From Desulfolutivibrio sulfoxidireducens (lineage in GTDB: Bacteria; Desulfobacterota; Desulfovibrionia; Desulfovibrionales; Desulfovibrionaceae), in the NCBI RefSeq assembly GCF_013376475.1, contig NZ_CP045508.1, positions 865,501-929,500 of the forward strand: a stretch of DNA of 64,000 bases, given 5' to 3'. The position numbers and the translations under genes are program-made. Under the pieces are notes generated by a model, which saw only the letters and a list, made by a program, of their open reading frames with translations, searched no databases and had not been told where the DNA came from. Below are positions 9,404 to 18,987 of this stretch, in pieces. Positions within the stretch are counted from its first letter, which is position 1. Each line of letters begins with the position of its first letter.

Positions 9404-11769
9404 GTTCGGGAGGCGTCGGATTTCCGGAAGGGGAGGCCACTGGAGGCGAGGGGGATTTCCTCCGGGCGCTTTTCGAGGCCACGGCCGATTCCGTCCTGCT
9501 CCTGGACCGGGACTTTCGGGTATTGGCCATAAACAGCGCCGGCGCGCGGCGGTTCGGCGTGACCGTGGAGGAGGCCCTGGGCCGGGACGTCCTGGAGTTT
9601 TTCGATCCGGACACGGCCGCGAGCCGTCTGGAATCCTACCGCCAGGCCCATCGGTCGGGCGGCAAGGTCGTCTTCACGGACAGCCGAGGCGGCCGGGTCT
9701 ACGAGTCCACCCTCATCCCCATCCCCGATCCAGGCGGCGGACCCGCGCGCCTGGCCGTGTACGCCAGGGACATGACCGAACAGGCGCGCATGGAGGCGGC
9801 CCTGCGCGAGAGCGAGCGCAACTACCGCATCCTGGCCGAGCAATCCACGGACATGATCCTGCGCCATTCCCTGGATGGCGTCCTGACCTATGTCTCGCCG
9901 GTGGCCTCCACGCTGCTCGGGTATGCCCCGGCGGAGGTTCTGGGCCGTTCGGTGTTCGAGTTCCTGCATCCCGAGGACCTGTTCTTGGCCAGGCAGACCC
10001 TCGAACAGGTCCTGGTCCACCCCCGCACGGTCGTGGCCCGGGTCCGGGCCCGGCGCGCGGACGGGTCGTGGATATGGCTCGAGGCCACGGTCGCGGAGAT
10101 TCCCGGGCCGCCGCCGGGGATCATCACCGTGTCCCGGGACGTGACCGCCAGGATCGAGATGGAGGAGGCCCTGCGCGAGAGCCGGGAGAGCTTTTTCCGC
10201 CTCTTCCGCTTAAGCCCCGTGGCCGGCGCGGTCAGCGAATGGGAGGACGGCCGCTATCTGGACGTCAACGAGGCCTTTGTCCAGGCCACAGGGTTCTCCC
10301 GGGAGGAGGTCATCGGCCGGACCTCCGTGGAACTGGGGTTGTGGGACGGCCCTGAAAAAAGGGACGCGGCCATGGCCGACCTCGGGGAAAAGGGAGTGTT
10401 CGTCAATCGCGAGCACATCTTCCGGCACAAGGACGGCCAGGTCCGCCAGGGCCTTTTTTCGGCCGCCGCTGTGGAATTCGGCGGCCGGCGGCGCCTGTTG
10501 TCCCTGGTGGTGGACATCACCGGGCGCAAAGCCATGGAGGCGGAACTGTGCCGGGCCAAGGAGGCGGCCGAGGCCGCAAGCCAGGCCAAAACCCAGTTTC
10601 TGGCCAACATGAGCCATGAGATACGCACGCCCATGAACTCCATCATGGGCATGGCCGATCTGTTGTGGGAGACCCGGCTCGACGAGCGGCAGCGGCGCTA
10701 TGTGGAGATATTCCGCACGGCCGGCGACGACCTGTTGCGCATCATAAACGACATCCTGGACATCTCCAAACTGGAGTCCGGCCAGGTGGAGCTTTACGCC
10801 GAACCCTTCGACCCGCACGGGATTCTTCTGAAGGTCGCCGGCTATTTCCGAGAGGCCTGCCGGGCCAAGGGGCTGGTCCTCTCCTGCCGCGCGGCCGGGG
10901 ACGTGCCCCGCCTTGCGTGCGGCGACGCCGGGCGCCTGACCCAGGTGGCGACAAACCTGGTGGGCAACGCGGTGAAGTTCACGGCCAGCGGGTCCGTGGA
11001 GCTTCACGTGGAGGTCCTGGCCAGGGAGCCGCGCCACGCCCGGATTCTTTTTTCCTGCGCCGATACCGGCATCGGGATCCTGGCCGATCGTCGGGAGGCC
11101 GTGTTCGAGAAGTTCGTGCAGGCCGAACCGGGCATCGGCCGCAGGTTCGGCGGCACGGGCCTGGGGCTGCCCATCGCCAAGGGGCTGGTGGAGCTTATGG
11201 GCGGGGAGATCGGGATCAAGGACCGTCCCGGCGGGGGGACCATCGCCTGGTTCACGGTCCGCCTGGCCACGGGCCGCGATCAGGCCGAATTCCCCGTGGA
11301 CGCCGACCCCGGGGGCCGGACGGCCAGACCGGTTCGGGCGCGGCCCCTCGCGCCGTTTCTGGGCCTGCGCCTTTTGGTCGTCGATGACATCCAGAGCAAC
11401 CGGGAACTGGTCAAGCTCTCCCTGGCCGATTCGGGCGTTCTGGTGGACGAGGCCGAAAGCGGCCCGGAGGCCATGGACCTCTTCGCCGCCGGGGACTACG
11501 AGATGGTGCTTTTGGACATGGTCATGCCGGGCATGGACGGATATGCCGTGGCCCGGGCCATGCGCGGTCTGGAACGCGAGGCCGGCGCGCCCCCCGTGCC
11601 CATCGTGGCCATGACCGCCAGCGTCTTCCCCGAGGACCGGGAAAGGGCCCTGGCCGCCGGCTGCTCGGACCACCTGGCCAAGCCCTTTTCCAGAAAGGCG
11701 CTTCTGGACCTCCTGTGCGGGAGGGCCGGCGGACGCCACGCCGGCGGCGATCCCGGCGCGGCCGGATGA
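9400..11769 (+). CDS. Cytoplasmic multi-PAS hybrid histidine kinase
   Basis: A 789-residue kinase without membrane segments. Three PAS domains (roughly residues 20-135, 140-260, 265-385) are followed by HisKA with MSHEIRTP and phospho-His406, an ATPase domain ([27 protein letters not shown]) and a receiver with phospho-Asp706 in LDMVMPG. Translation most likely begins at a GTG (9400-9402) that overlaps the TGA of the preceding kinase (9401-9403), with AAAAGGA upstream, so translation is coupled. Neither kinase has a DNA-binding output domain and no response regulator gene is adjacent; phosphate may pass through an orphan HPt protein. The signal sensed by the PAS domains cannot be read from sequence. 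Confidence 0.9.
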   Translation: MSSGGVGFPEGEATGGEGDFLRALFEATADSVLLLDRDFRVLAINSAGARRFGVTVEEALGRDVLEFFDPDTAASRLESYRQAHRSGGKVVFTDSRGGRVYESTLIPIPDPGGGPARLAVYARDMTEQARMEAALRESERNYRILAEQSTDMILRHSLDGVLTYVSPVASTLLGYAPAEVLGRSVFEFLHPEDLFLARQTLEQVLVHPRTVVARVRARRADGSWIWLEATVAEIPGPPPGIITVSRDVTARIEMEEALRESRESFFRLFRLSPVAGAVSEWEDGRYLDVNEAFVQATGFSREEVIGRTSVELGLWDGPEKRDAAMADLGEKGVFVNREHIFRHKDGQVRQGLFSAAAVEFGGRRRLLSLVVDITGRKAMEAELCRAKEAAEAASQAKTQFLANMSHEIRTPMNSIMGMADLLWETRLDERQRRYVEIFRTAGDDLLRIINDILDISKLESGQVELYAEPFDPHGILLKVAGYFREACRAKGLVLSCRAAGDVPRLACGDAGRLTQVATNLVGNAVKFTASGSVELHVEVLAREPRHARILFSCADTGIGILADRREAVFEKFVQAEPGIGRRFGGTGLGLPIAKGLVELMGGEIGIKDRPGGGTIAWFTVRLATGRDQAEFPVDADPGGRTARPVRARPLAPFLGLRLLVVDDIQSNRELVKLSLADSGVLVDEAESGPEAMDLFAAGDYEMVLLDMVMPGMDGYAVARAMRGLEREAGAPPVPIVAMTASVFPEDRERALAAGCSDHLAKPFSRKALLDLLCGRAGGRHAGGDPGAAG

Positions 11770-11924
11770 GTCCGGGTCGGGTCGGCCGGTTTCCCGGCGC
11801 TCCCGGCCTGGGAAGTCGGCCGCTCCCCTTGCCGGATGCCGGCTCCCGGCGCTAGGATGCGTCGGGTGGTTCGGTGCGATCCGAAAAAGCGCGGGGGACC
11901 CGGGGCCGCGCAAGGAGCATGCTT

Positions 11925-13355
11925 TTGACGGCATCGAAATCGGGCGACTATGACGTGATCATCGTCGGCGCGGGACCGGCCGGCCTTTTTTGCGCCTACT
12001 GGCTGGCCGAACACGCCGACCTCGGAATTCTGGTTCTGGACAAGGGCAAGGGGCCGCGCAAACGGCATTGCCCCATCGCCGGCAACCACGGGGCCGAGTG
12101 CGTCCACTGTTCCCCCTGCAACATCCTGTCGGGTGTGGGCGGGGCCGGGCTTTTTTCCGACGGCAAGCTCAATTTCATCCCCATCCTGGGAAAAACCGAC
12201 CTGACCCAGTTCCTTTCCCCCCCCCAGGCCATGGCCCTTATCGAGGAGACCGAGGCCATCTTCACCCGCTTCGGCATGGACGGGCCGGTCTATCCCACGG
12301 ACATGGCGCAGGCCCGGGACATCCGGCGCAACGCCCGCCGCCAGGGCATCGACCTCCTGCTCATCCGCCAGAAGCACCTGGGCAGCGACCACCTGCCCGG
12401 GCACATCGCGGCCATGGCCGACTTCATCCACAAGCGCGGGGTGACCATCCGCACCGGCGAGGAGGTGCGCGGGGTGATCGTGGAAGACGGCCGGGCGCGC
12501 GGGGTGGAGACCGTCAAGAGGAGATACTCGGCCCGGGCCGTGGTCCTGGCCCCGGGCCGGGTGGGCGCGGAGTGGATGGGCCGGGTGGCCAAGGCCCATG
12601 GCCTGGCCATGTCCCAGCGGGGCATCGAGGTCGGGGTTCGCGTGGAGGTCCATAACGACATCATGGACGAACTCACGAGCGTCATCTACGACCCCACATT
12701 TTTTATCCGCACCAGCCACTACGACGACCTGACCCGCACCTTCTGCACCAACCGGGGCGGCTTCGTGGCCCTGGAGAACTACCAGCACTTCGTGTGCGTC
12801 AACGGCCACGCCTACCGCGACAGGAAATCCGACAACACCAACTTCGCCTTTCTGTCCAAGGTGGTGCTCACCGAGCCGGTCACCGACAACCAGGCCTACG
12901 GCGAATCCATCGGCACCCTGGCCACCATCATCGGCGGCGGCAAGCCCATCCTGCAACGCTTCGGGGACCTGCGCCGGGGCCGGCGTTCCACCTGGGCCAA
13001 GGTCAAGGCCGGCTACATCCAGCCGACCATGACCGACGTGGTCTGCGGGGATGTGTCCATGGCCCTGCCGGCCCGGATCATGACCAACCTGCGCGAGGGC
13101 CTGGAGAAGCTCAACCAGGTCGTGCCCGGGGTGACCAACGACGAGACCCTGCTGTATGCCCCGGAGATCAAGTTCTTTGCCACCCAGGTGGAGACCACCC
13201 GGGAACTCGAAACGGCGGTGTCCGGCATGTTCGTGGCTGGCGACGGCCCGGGCGTGGCCGGAAACATCGTCTCGGCCGCGGCCACCGGGATCATCCCGGC
13301 CAAGGCCATCGTCAACCGCTTCGGCGCAGCCGTGAAACGGGGGAACGCGACGTGA
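11925..13355 (+). CDS. FAD-dependent dehydrogenase (COG2509-type oxidoreductase)
   Basis: A 476-residue flavoprotein. The N-terminal DVIIVGAGPAGLF is a Rossmann FAD-binding motif, CPIAG and the CVHCSPC cysteines are typical of this uncharacterised dehydrogenase family, and GDGPGVAGNIVSAAATG near the C-terminus closes the FAD site. The substrate is unknown. The usual ATG choice at 11919 is only one base from AAGGAG (11912-11917), too close, whereas a TTG two codons later (11925) has ideal 7-base spacing, so TTG is proposed. The stop overlaps the GTG of the following 75-residue gene, indicating coupled translation. About 155 bases without a strong terminator separate it from the kinase pair. 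Confidence 0.82.
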   Translation: MTASKSGDYDVIIVGAGPAGLFCAYWLAEHADLGILVLDKGKGPRKRHCPIAGNHGAECVHCSPCNILSGVGGAGLFSDGKLNFIPILGKTDLTQFLSPPQAMALIEETEAIFTRFGMDGPVYPTDMAQARDIRRNARRQGIDLLLIRQKHLGSDHLPGHIAAMADFIHKRGVTIRTGEEVRGVIVEDGRARGVETVKRRYSARAVVLAPGRVGAEWMGRVAKAHGLAMSQRGIEVGVRVEVHNDIMDELTSVIYDPTFFIRTSHYDDLTRTFCTNRGGFVALENYQHFVCVNGHAYRDRKSDNTNFAFLSKVVLTEPVTDNQAYGESIGTLATIIGGGKPILQRFGDLRRGRRSTWAKVKAGYIQPTMTDVVCGDVSMALPARIMTNLREGLEKLNQVVPGVTNDETLLYAPEIKFFATQVETTRELETAVSGMFVAGDGPGVAGNIVSAAATGIIPAKAIVNRFGAAVKRGNAT

Positions 13356-13579
13356 AGTACATCATTTTTGAGGATTTTTCCGGCAAGCCCGTGCCCATGA
13401 TCTTTCCGGACCGCATCGACTTCGAGGAGATGCGCGAGCAGATTCCCTATGGCCCGGCCATCTCCGCCGGGCGGGTGAAAATGGCCGGAGGGGCCTTCGT
13501 CTGCCAGGGCGAGGCCCGCGAGCTGGGTGTGGCCTCACGGCCCGTGGACGCCCAGATCATCGCTGACCATTTCCGCTAA
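13352..13579 (+). CDS. Small conserved-looking protein coupled to the FAD dehydrogenase
   Basis: A 75-residue protein beginning at a GTG (13352-13354) that overlaps the TGA of the upstream gene. It contains FEDFSGKPVPMIFP and IPYGPAISAGRV, and has no membrane segment, signal or cysteine pair (one Cys in FVCQGE). The family is not recognised. Tight overlap suggests it works with, or is made in step with, the FAD enzyme. Codon use matches neighbours, so it looks like a real gene rather than a chance frame. Confidence 0.75.
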   Translation: MKYIIFEDFSGKPVPMIFPDRIDFEEMREQIPYGPAISAGRVKMAGGAFVCQGEARELGVASRPVDAQIIADHFR

Positions 13580-13646
13580 TGCCGTGTCCGCGAAATCCAT
13601 GCGGGCGGGTTTGGGAGCCGAAAATTTGAACAGGTTATTTTTCCTG

Positions 13647-13680
13647 AAAAAATACCGACGTGTTTTTTGAGGGACGCACC
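13647..13680. repeat. Short AT-rich element shared with the remA-gmk spacer
   Basis: AAAAAATACC, four bases, then a T-run, GA and GG..CGC recur at 46952-46986. Each copy can form a weak A-run/T-run hairpin. It lies behind the 75-residue gene and may act in transcript ending. Confidence 0.35.
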
Positions 13681-13797
13681 GCCGGCCTGGCGATGCGTGG
13701 TCCTCTCATCAAGCGCGGACGCGGGGCGGTGGGCCGGGGTCATCCATGCACGCCCGGGGATTGCCGGGGCCTCTGGCGCATCGCGATGCTTTTCCCG

Positions 13798-14343
13798 TCA
13801 GGCGGCGTCTCCTTCAGACGCGGATTTCCCAGCCTCCAGATAGGTGTCCTGTAAAATGTACATCCGCACCGCATCGGTGTATTTCCCATTGATGAAGAAC
13901 TCTTGCACAAGGCGCCCCTCTTCGCGAAAGCCGCATTCCTCGTATATGTGAATCGCCTTGTCGTTGCTGGTGGCTGCCTGAAGATAAATCTTATGCAAAT
14001 TCAATATCCTGAAGGAATAGTCCAGAGCCTTGTTGACCAGGTCGCGGGCGAAGCCCTTTCCCTGGTGTTCCGGAGTGATGATGATCTGGAATTCGGCGCT
14101 TCGGTGGATGGAATTGATTTCAATGAGCTCGACGAGCCCCACTGGTTCCTTGTCGGCGGTTTCGGCGATGAATCGACGCTCCGCATTGTCGTGAATGTGC
14201 TTATTGTAAAGTTCCTCAAGTTCGTCGAAAGATTCGTATGGTTCCTCGAACCAGTACGACATGATGTTGCGGTTGTTGTTGAGATTGTGCACAAAGCGCA
14301 GATCGCTGCGCTCCAGGGCGCGTAACTTGAGTTGCGGTTTCAT
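13798..14343 (-). CDS. speG: Spermidine N1-acetyltransferase
   Basis: A 181-residue GNAT acetyltransferase that closely resembles E. coli SpeG along its length: LRALERSDLRFVHNLNNN, YWFEEPYESFDELEELY, KHIHDNAERRF, AEFQIIITPEHQGKG (acetyl-CoA binding) and IHIYEECGFREEG are recognisable. SpeG acetylates spermidine and spermine from acetyl-CoA in the cytoplasm, preventing polyamine toxicity. The ATG at 14341-14343 has only a weak GAGA purine stretch upstream. The gene is lower in GC than its surroundings and stands alone, so transfer from another bacterium is possible. Confidence 0.92.
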   Translation of the reverse strand: MKPQLKLRALERSDLRFVHNLNNNRNIMSYWFEEPYESFDELEELYNKHIHDNAERRFIAETADKEPVGLVELIEINSIHRSAEFQIIITPEHQGKGFARDLVNKALDYSFRILNLHKIYLQAATSNDKAIHIYEECGFREEGRLVQEFFINGKYTDAVRMYILQDTYLEAGKSASEGDAA

Positions 14344-14400
14344 TTCATGTCTCGATTCGATAATGATTCTGGTGAGATGCCGTGATGCCGCGACGCAGTG

Positions 14401-14585
14401 TCCAGGCCCGGTGGAAAGGCCCCACCGCCTGGCGCCATGCCTTCCATATGAAGCGCATAAGAGGCGTCCGCACGATCGAGCGTCCCCGCATGGCCGGCGG
14501 CATCGACGTTTGCATCATTGGCGACACTGCCGAAGCCGGCCGCCTCTCTGCCTTCATGGGGCCGCGGATGCGGCGTTTTTTTTTG
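14401..14585 (+). ncRNA. Candidate small RNA ending in a strong terminator
   Basis: The 392-base gap between speG and the next gene holds a plus-strand terminator (GCCGC 14561-14565, GCGGC 14570-14574, then nine T) although no plus-strand gene precedes it. Upstream are a bulged hairpin with CCAGG..CGGTGG and CCACCGCCTGG arms (about 14401-14433) and a longer GGCCGGC/GCCGGCC pairing (about 14491-14541). This fits a structured small RNA; no clear promoter was found. Confidence 0.35.
14561..14584 (+). terminator. Intrinsic terminator with no visible upstream gene
   Basis: Five-bp GC stem (14561-14574, loop GGAT), one G, then nine consecutive T. Confidence 0.6.
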
Positions 14586-14735
14586 TTTCGGACGCATTGA
14601 AAGAATGCGACGATATGTTTCAAAAAGCAATATCGTCCGATACGGATTCATGGCGGGCTTCGGATGCGCGAATTGCGACGGCACGAGACGCAAGCCAGGT
14701 TTTTTTGAGCCGGGTCGGCGGCGGGAGGCGATACG

Positions 14736-15227
14736 ATGCAGCGCGGAAGACACCCCACGCCCTCTGTGGCGGGCGGCGGATGGCGGAAAAACCGGTTCCC
14801 GGGGCCCCGGGGAAGGCGTTTTGCCCGGCTGGCGCTGGCGGCGTGGGCCGTGGGGACGATCCTGGCCGGGACGGCCTTGGCCCAGCCTTTGGTCGCGACC
14901 ACGCCGGGTGGGGCGGTCCAGGCCCCGTCGCCGGACCCTGTGCGGGCGCACCCTCTGGAACCGCCGCCCGGACATCCCCCGGCCGTCGCCGCCGACCCCC
15001 GGCAGGGAGAGCGGCTGCTTTCCGGCTACCGGGGCTGCATCGAACGCACCGTGGCCCAGATGGCGGCGGGTGGCGGCGAGCCTGTCAGGGTCGCCGAGAC
15101 GGCCTACGGCGCGTGCCGGCATCTGCTGGCCCTGGCCGAGGTGGAGGCGGGCCGGCGCGAGAGCCTGGAACAGGCGGCCTGGAGCTATGCCCTGCAAACG
15201 GCCCTGGGCCGCATGGAGGGCCGGTAG
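14736..15227 (+). CDS. Secreted protein of unknown function
   Basis: A 163-residue protein with an arginine-rich N-terminus and a hydrophobic segment (about residues 31-49, LALAAWAVGTILAGTALA) ending in an Ala-X-Ala-type cleavage site near residue 49. The mature part has a proline-rich stretch followed by a helical domain with two cysteines (RGCIERTV and YGACRHL) that could form a disulfide. The start is supported by GGGAGG seven bases upstream. No family is recognised. It stands alone between a possible small RNA and a convergent TPR gene. Confidence 0.7.
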   Translation: MQRGRHPTPSVAGGGWRKNRFPGPRGRRFARLALAAWAVGTILAGTALAQPLVATTPGGAVQAPSPDPVRAHPLEPPPGHPPAVAADPRQGERLLSGYRGCIERTVAQMAAGGGEPVRVAETAYGACRHLLALAEVEAGRRESLEQAAWSYALQTALGRMEGR

Positions 15228-15390
15228 GGGCCAGGGTCCACATGATTTCGCCCGCCGCAGGGCCAACTGAAATGGGCCGGGCCTGGCGAGGCCAGGTCCC
15301 CGGGGTGCGCCCGGAGGGGAGGGTGGGGCACACGGGATTCCACTCGTCCTGTGGAAACCCACGGGCCGCGCCTGGAGGGGAGGACTGGAC

Positions 15391-16152
15391 TTAGGAGGAC
15401 TGGTTTTCGGAAAGGCCCCCCAGCTTCTCCACGCTTTTTCGCATCTTGGACGCGACCGCGAAGCCGGGGTTGATCTCCAGGGCCTTTTTGAGGCATTTCC
15501 CGGCGCCCGGAAAGTCCCGCAACTCGAAATGGACGCGGGCCATGTTGAAAAAAAGGTGCTCGTCGCTCTCGTTTAGGGCCACGGCCTTGCGGTAGTAGGC
15601 CAGGGCCTTGTCCAGCATGCCGGCCTTGCGCATCCGGATGCCGAACTCGTTGAAAAGATGCGTGTGTTGCGGTCCGAAGGCCAGTTCCAAGGACATGATC
15701 TTGCCGAAGATTCCCTCGGCATCCTCGGTGTTTCCCCCCTTGAGATAGGCGATTCCCAGGCTGAAGATGGCCTTGATGTTTTCGGAGTCCACGGTCAGGA
15801 CCCTTTTGTAGGCCGCCTCGGCCTTGTCCAGACGGCCGTGGGCCAGGTTGTGGTCCCCCTTGCGCAGGTCGGCGGCCACGGCCTCCATGGCCGGTTTGAC
15901 CTTGTTGTAATAGACGAGCGGTTCGGGACGGTATCTCTCGATGAAGGCGTCCTGGGTGATGGGGACCTTCTCCCCGGCGGGGATGAAGTTGGCGTTTAAG
16001 GCCTGAATGGACATCTCGCCGTCGCCTGTGCCCTCGGCGTAGAAAAAGATGGAGCGTTCCGTCGTCTTGGCCGTGCCCCCGATGCCCAGCCTGGACTGTT
16101 CCTTGTCGGAGACGGCGACTTGAAAGGCCATCCGCGTCGGTGCGTCCGGCAT
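15391..16152 (-). CDS. Tetratricopeptide-repeat protein, paralogue of the gene at 45224-46129
   Basis: A 253-residue protein. The N-terminal 80 residues form a distinctive domain (TTERSIFFYAEG, ALNANFIPAGEKV), and the rest contains about four TPR units that should mediate protein contacts. HLFNEFGIRMRKAGMLDKAL is nearly repeated in the protein encoded at 45224-46129, where the N-terminal domain also aligns (YWFVEERGD, PLNKNYIPTGPKR). The two are therefore members of one family found in this genome in at least two copies. No signal peptide; probably cytoplasmic. The ATG at 16152 has GGGGAG upstream. Function unknown. Confidence 0.82.
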   Translation of the reverse strand: MPDAPTRMAFQVAVSDKEQSRLGIGGTAKTTERSIFFYAEGTGDGEMSIQALNANFIPAGEKVPITQDAFIERYRPEPLVYYNKVKPAMEAVAADLRKGDHNLAHGRLDKAEAAYKRVLTVDSENIKAIFSLGIAYLKGGNTEDAEGIFGKIMSLELAFGPQHTHLFNEFGIRMRKAGMLDKALAYYRKAVALNESDEHLFFNMARVHFELRDFPGAGKCLKKALEINPGFAVASKMRKSVEKLGGLSENQSS

Positions 16153-16308
16153 GCTTCTCCCCCCGGCCCCGTGTCTTGCCCGGAAAACGCGGCGCGACGC
16201 AGCCGTCCGTACGCGGCCCGGGGCAAGCGGGACCGAACCATGCGTCCTTAGCGGGTTTTTGGCGTCCGGGCAAGGATCGGTCCGTCGCGACGCCGGGATG
16301 GGCGCGCA

Positions 16309-16337
16309 TTGACGACGCTTCCTCGGCCTGACATACT
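16309..16337 (+). promoter_or_regulatory. Candidate sigma-70 promoter for the 84-residue gene
   Basis: TTGACG (16309-16314), 17-base spacer, CATACT (16332-16337). It points toward the gene at 16441 and lies in the divergent gap after the TPR gene start. Confidence 0.4.
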
Positions 16338-16440
16338 CTACGTTGAGAATGACCCCTCGTATCTCCATTTTGTGCTTTTGCCCCTCCGGATCCGCATGGT
16401 GTGCGGCATGCGCAACAAAACAGAAGACGCACGGAATGCC

Positions 16441-16695
16441 ATGAAAAAATATCGGGTGTATTTCGCCACCAAGGTTCACGTGTTCACGACATGGTTTCGG
16501 CGCAAGGAACGTGTCAGCGCCACCGACTACGTGGTGGTCTCGGGACACAACGAGGCCCACGCGGTCAAGGAGGCCAAAAAGCATATCGACCTGGATGAGC
16601 TTGGTCTCCCCTTTCACGTCACCCAGATCCGCGAGGCCGGCGAGGACGAGGCCGAGGGCTACTACCGCCAGGGCGACGCGCCTCGCGGCAAGTGA
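16441..16695 (+). CDS. Small protein of unknown function
   Basis: An 84-residue charged protein beginning MKKYRVYFATKVHVF and containing TTWFRRKERVSATDYV and NEAHAVKEAKKHIDLDEL; no signal peptide or membrane segment. The ATG at 16441 is chosen for its typical N-terminus; an in-frame ATG at 16408 would add eleven residues, and neither has a strong ribosome site. Family not recognised, although codon use and composition fit a real gene. A sigma-70-like promoter lies about 100 bases upstream. Confidence 0.65.
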   Translation: MKKYRVYFATKVHVFTTWFRRKERVSATDYVVVSGHNEAHAVKEAKKHIDLDELGLPFHVTQIREAGEDEAEGYYRQGDAPRGK

Positions 16696-16952
16696 TCCGG
16701 GCCAGGAAAAAATGCTTGCCGCCCGGTACTCGCGAGCTTAAACCCCCTGGTTGGACCCACGCTCCGGGAACCGGGGCGGGCCTCGCGGCCGCGTTCCCGC
16801 CGTGAAAACCCTTTTCGACCGGAACCGTCCATCGCCCCGCGAAAAACGTGGCGGGCTTGGCCGCGCGCCAAGGCTCCCGCGTTTCGTGACCTCGGGACGC
16901 GCCCGAGGCCCGATTTTTTCGCGTCAGGCCAGGACCTCCGCGAGAAGCGCAT

Positions 16953-18920
16953 ATGCCCGAGACCCAGACAGACCAGACCCCCGCCCCGCTGTCCGACGCG
17001 AATCCCCCGGTCGGCGCGTCCGATGCCGCGCCTGAGCCGAGTCCCTCCGGGAATGGCGGCCTGTCGCGTGGGCTGGGTCTGGCCCTCGGGGCCCTGGGCA
17101 TCGTCTACGGGGACATCGGCACAAGCCCCCTGTACGCCCTCAAGGAGTGTTTTCACGGCCTGCACGCCGTGCCCCTGTACCGTCACAACGTCCTGGGCGT
17201 GTTGTCCCTGGTGTTCTGGTCCCTGACCGTGGTGGTCACGATCAAATACGTCCTGTTCATCCTGCGGGCCGACAACAAGGGCGAGGGCGGCATCTTCGCC
17301 CTGCTCGAACTTTTGCCCAAGGGCGGTTCCCTGGCCAGGGTGACCCCGGTCCTGACGTTTCTGGGGCTGTGCGGCGCGGCCCTGCTCTACGGCGACGGGG
17401 TCATCACCCCGGCCATCTCGGTGCTGTCCGCCGTGGAGGGATTGAACACCGCCACGGACGCCGCCGCCCCCTTTGTCCTGCCCATCACCTGCGGGGTCCT
17501 TTTCGCGCTTTTCGCGGTGCAGCGCCACGGCACCGCCGGCATCGGCCGCGTCTTCGGTCCGGTGATGCTCATATGGTTCACGGTCATCGGGGCCATCGGG
17601 CTTATGCACATCTTCGAGGACCTCTCCGTGCTCCAGGCCATAAGCCCCGTGCCCGCCGTCCGCTTTTTCATGGAAAACCATCTGCACGGCATGATCGTTC
17701 TCGGTGCCGTGGTCCTGTGCATCACCGGCGGCGAGGCCCTGTACGCGGACATGGGCCATTTCGGGGCCGGCCCCATCCGCCTCTCCTGGCTGACCCTGGT
17801 CTTTCCGGCCCTGATCCTCAACTATTTCGGCCAGGGGGCCGGGCTTCTGGCCCGGCCGGAGATCGCCGCCAACCCCTTCTACGGCATCGTGCCCCGACAG
17901 GCCCTCTATCCCATGGTGGCCCTGGCCACCATGGCCACGGTCATCGCCTCCCAGGCCATGATCTCCGGGGTGTTCTCCCTGACGAGGCAGGCCATCCAGC
18001 TCGGCGTGTGCCCCAGGTTGCGCATCATCCACACCTCCAGTGATTTCGAGGGCCAGCTCTACATCCCCGAGATCAACTTCGCGCTCATGTGGGCCTGCAT
18101 CGGGTTGGTGTTCATCTTCAAGGAATCGGGCCGCCTGGCCGCGGCCTACGGCATCGCGGTCACGGCCACCATGGGCATCACCTCCATCCTGTATTTTTTC
18201 GTGGCCCGGTATTCCTGGAAAAAGCCCCTGTGGAAGGTGATCGTGCCCGTGGCCGTGTTTCTGGCCTTCGACCTGTCCTATTTTTCCGCCAACCTGCTCA
18301 AGATCCTGGACGGCGGCTGGTTCACCGTGCTCATCGCGGCCATGGCCGTGGCGGCCATGGCCACCTGGCGCGACGGCCGCAAGGCCCTGCACGGTCGGTT
18401 CATGGCCGTGTCCATTCCCCTGGCCGACTTTCTGGCCGAGGTGGCCGTGAAACAGCCTTACCGGGTCCCGGGAACCGCCGTGTTCATGTCCGTCTCTCCC
18501 ACCGGAACCCCCCTGACCATCCTGCATTCCTTCAAGCATACCAAGGTGCTGCATGAGCATGTGGTGATCCTGACGGTGACCTCGGCGGACACCCCCTATG
18601 TTGACCCGGGGGAGCGTCTGACCATAAGTGACCTGGGGCAGGGCTTCAACCGGGTGGTGGCCCGTTACGGCTTCATGGAAACGCCCAACGTGCCCCGGAT
18701 CATGGTCCGGGCCCGGGCCGCCGGACTCGTGTCCGACGGGCCTTCCGACACCACGTTTTTTTTGGGCCGGGAGACGCTTTTGACCACAGGACGGTCGGGG
18801 CTGGCCTCCTGGCGCAAGAAGCTGTTTGCGGTCATGTCCCAGAACGCCCGCCCGGCCACCACCTATTTCGGCATTCCCCCCGGCCGGGTGGTGGAACTCG
18901 GGGTGCAGGTGGAACTGTAG
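16953..18920 (+). CDS. kup: KUP-family potassium uptake transporter
   Basis: A 655-residue inner-membrane protein that imports K+ with protons. An extended hydrophilic N-terminus (about 40 residues) precedes LGALGIVYGDIGTSPLYALKE, the signature of the KUP/HAK family, and about twelve hydrophobic helices follow to residue 470, including ILRADNKGEGGIFAL and GDGVITPAISVLSAVEG. The C-terminal 180 residues are the cytoplasmic domain. The start ATG at 16953 has GAGAAG upstream. It is followed 67 bases later by tatC in the same direction; co-transcription is possible but functionally unrelated. Length is slightly above that of E. coli Kup (622) because of the N-terminal tail. Confidence 0.95.
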   Translation: MPETQTDQTPAPLSDANPPVGASDAAPEPSPSGNGGLSRGLGLALGALGIVYGDIGTSPLYALKECFHGLHAVPLYRHNVLGVLSLVFWSLTVVVTIKYVLFILRADNKGEGGIFALLELLPKGGSLARVTPVLTFLGLCGAALLYGDGVITPAISVLSAVEGLNTATDAAAPFVLPITCGVLFALFAVQRHGTAGIGRVFGPVMLIWFTVIGAIGLMHIFEDLSVLQAISPVPAVRFFMENHLHGMIVLGAVVLCITGGEALYADMGHFGAGPIRLSWLTLVFPALILNYFGQGAGLLARPEIAANPFYGIVPRQALYPMVALATMATVIASQAMISGVFSLTRQAIQLGVCPRLRIIHTSSDFEGQLYIPEINFALMWACIGLVFIFKESGRLAAAYGIAVTATMGITSILYFFVARYSWKKPLWKVIVPVAVFLAFDLSYFSANLLKILDGGWFTVLIAAMAVAAMATWRDGRKALHGRFMAVSIPLADFLAEVAVKQPYRVPGTAVFMSVSPTGTPLTILHSFKHTKVLHEHVVILTVTSADTPYVDPGERLTISDLGQGFNRVVARYGFMETPNVPRIMVRARAAGLVSDGPSDTTFFLGRETLLTTGRSGLASWRKKLFAVMSQNARPATTYFGIPPGRVVELGVQVEL

Positions 18921-18987
18921 CGCGGCGTCCGGCCCCGGGGCGGCCCCCCTTTTTCAAACGACCCGGAAATCCGGCGGATACAAACAC

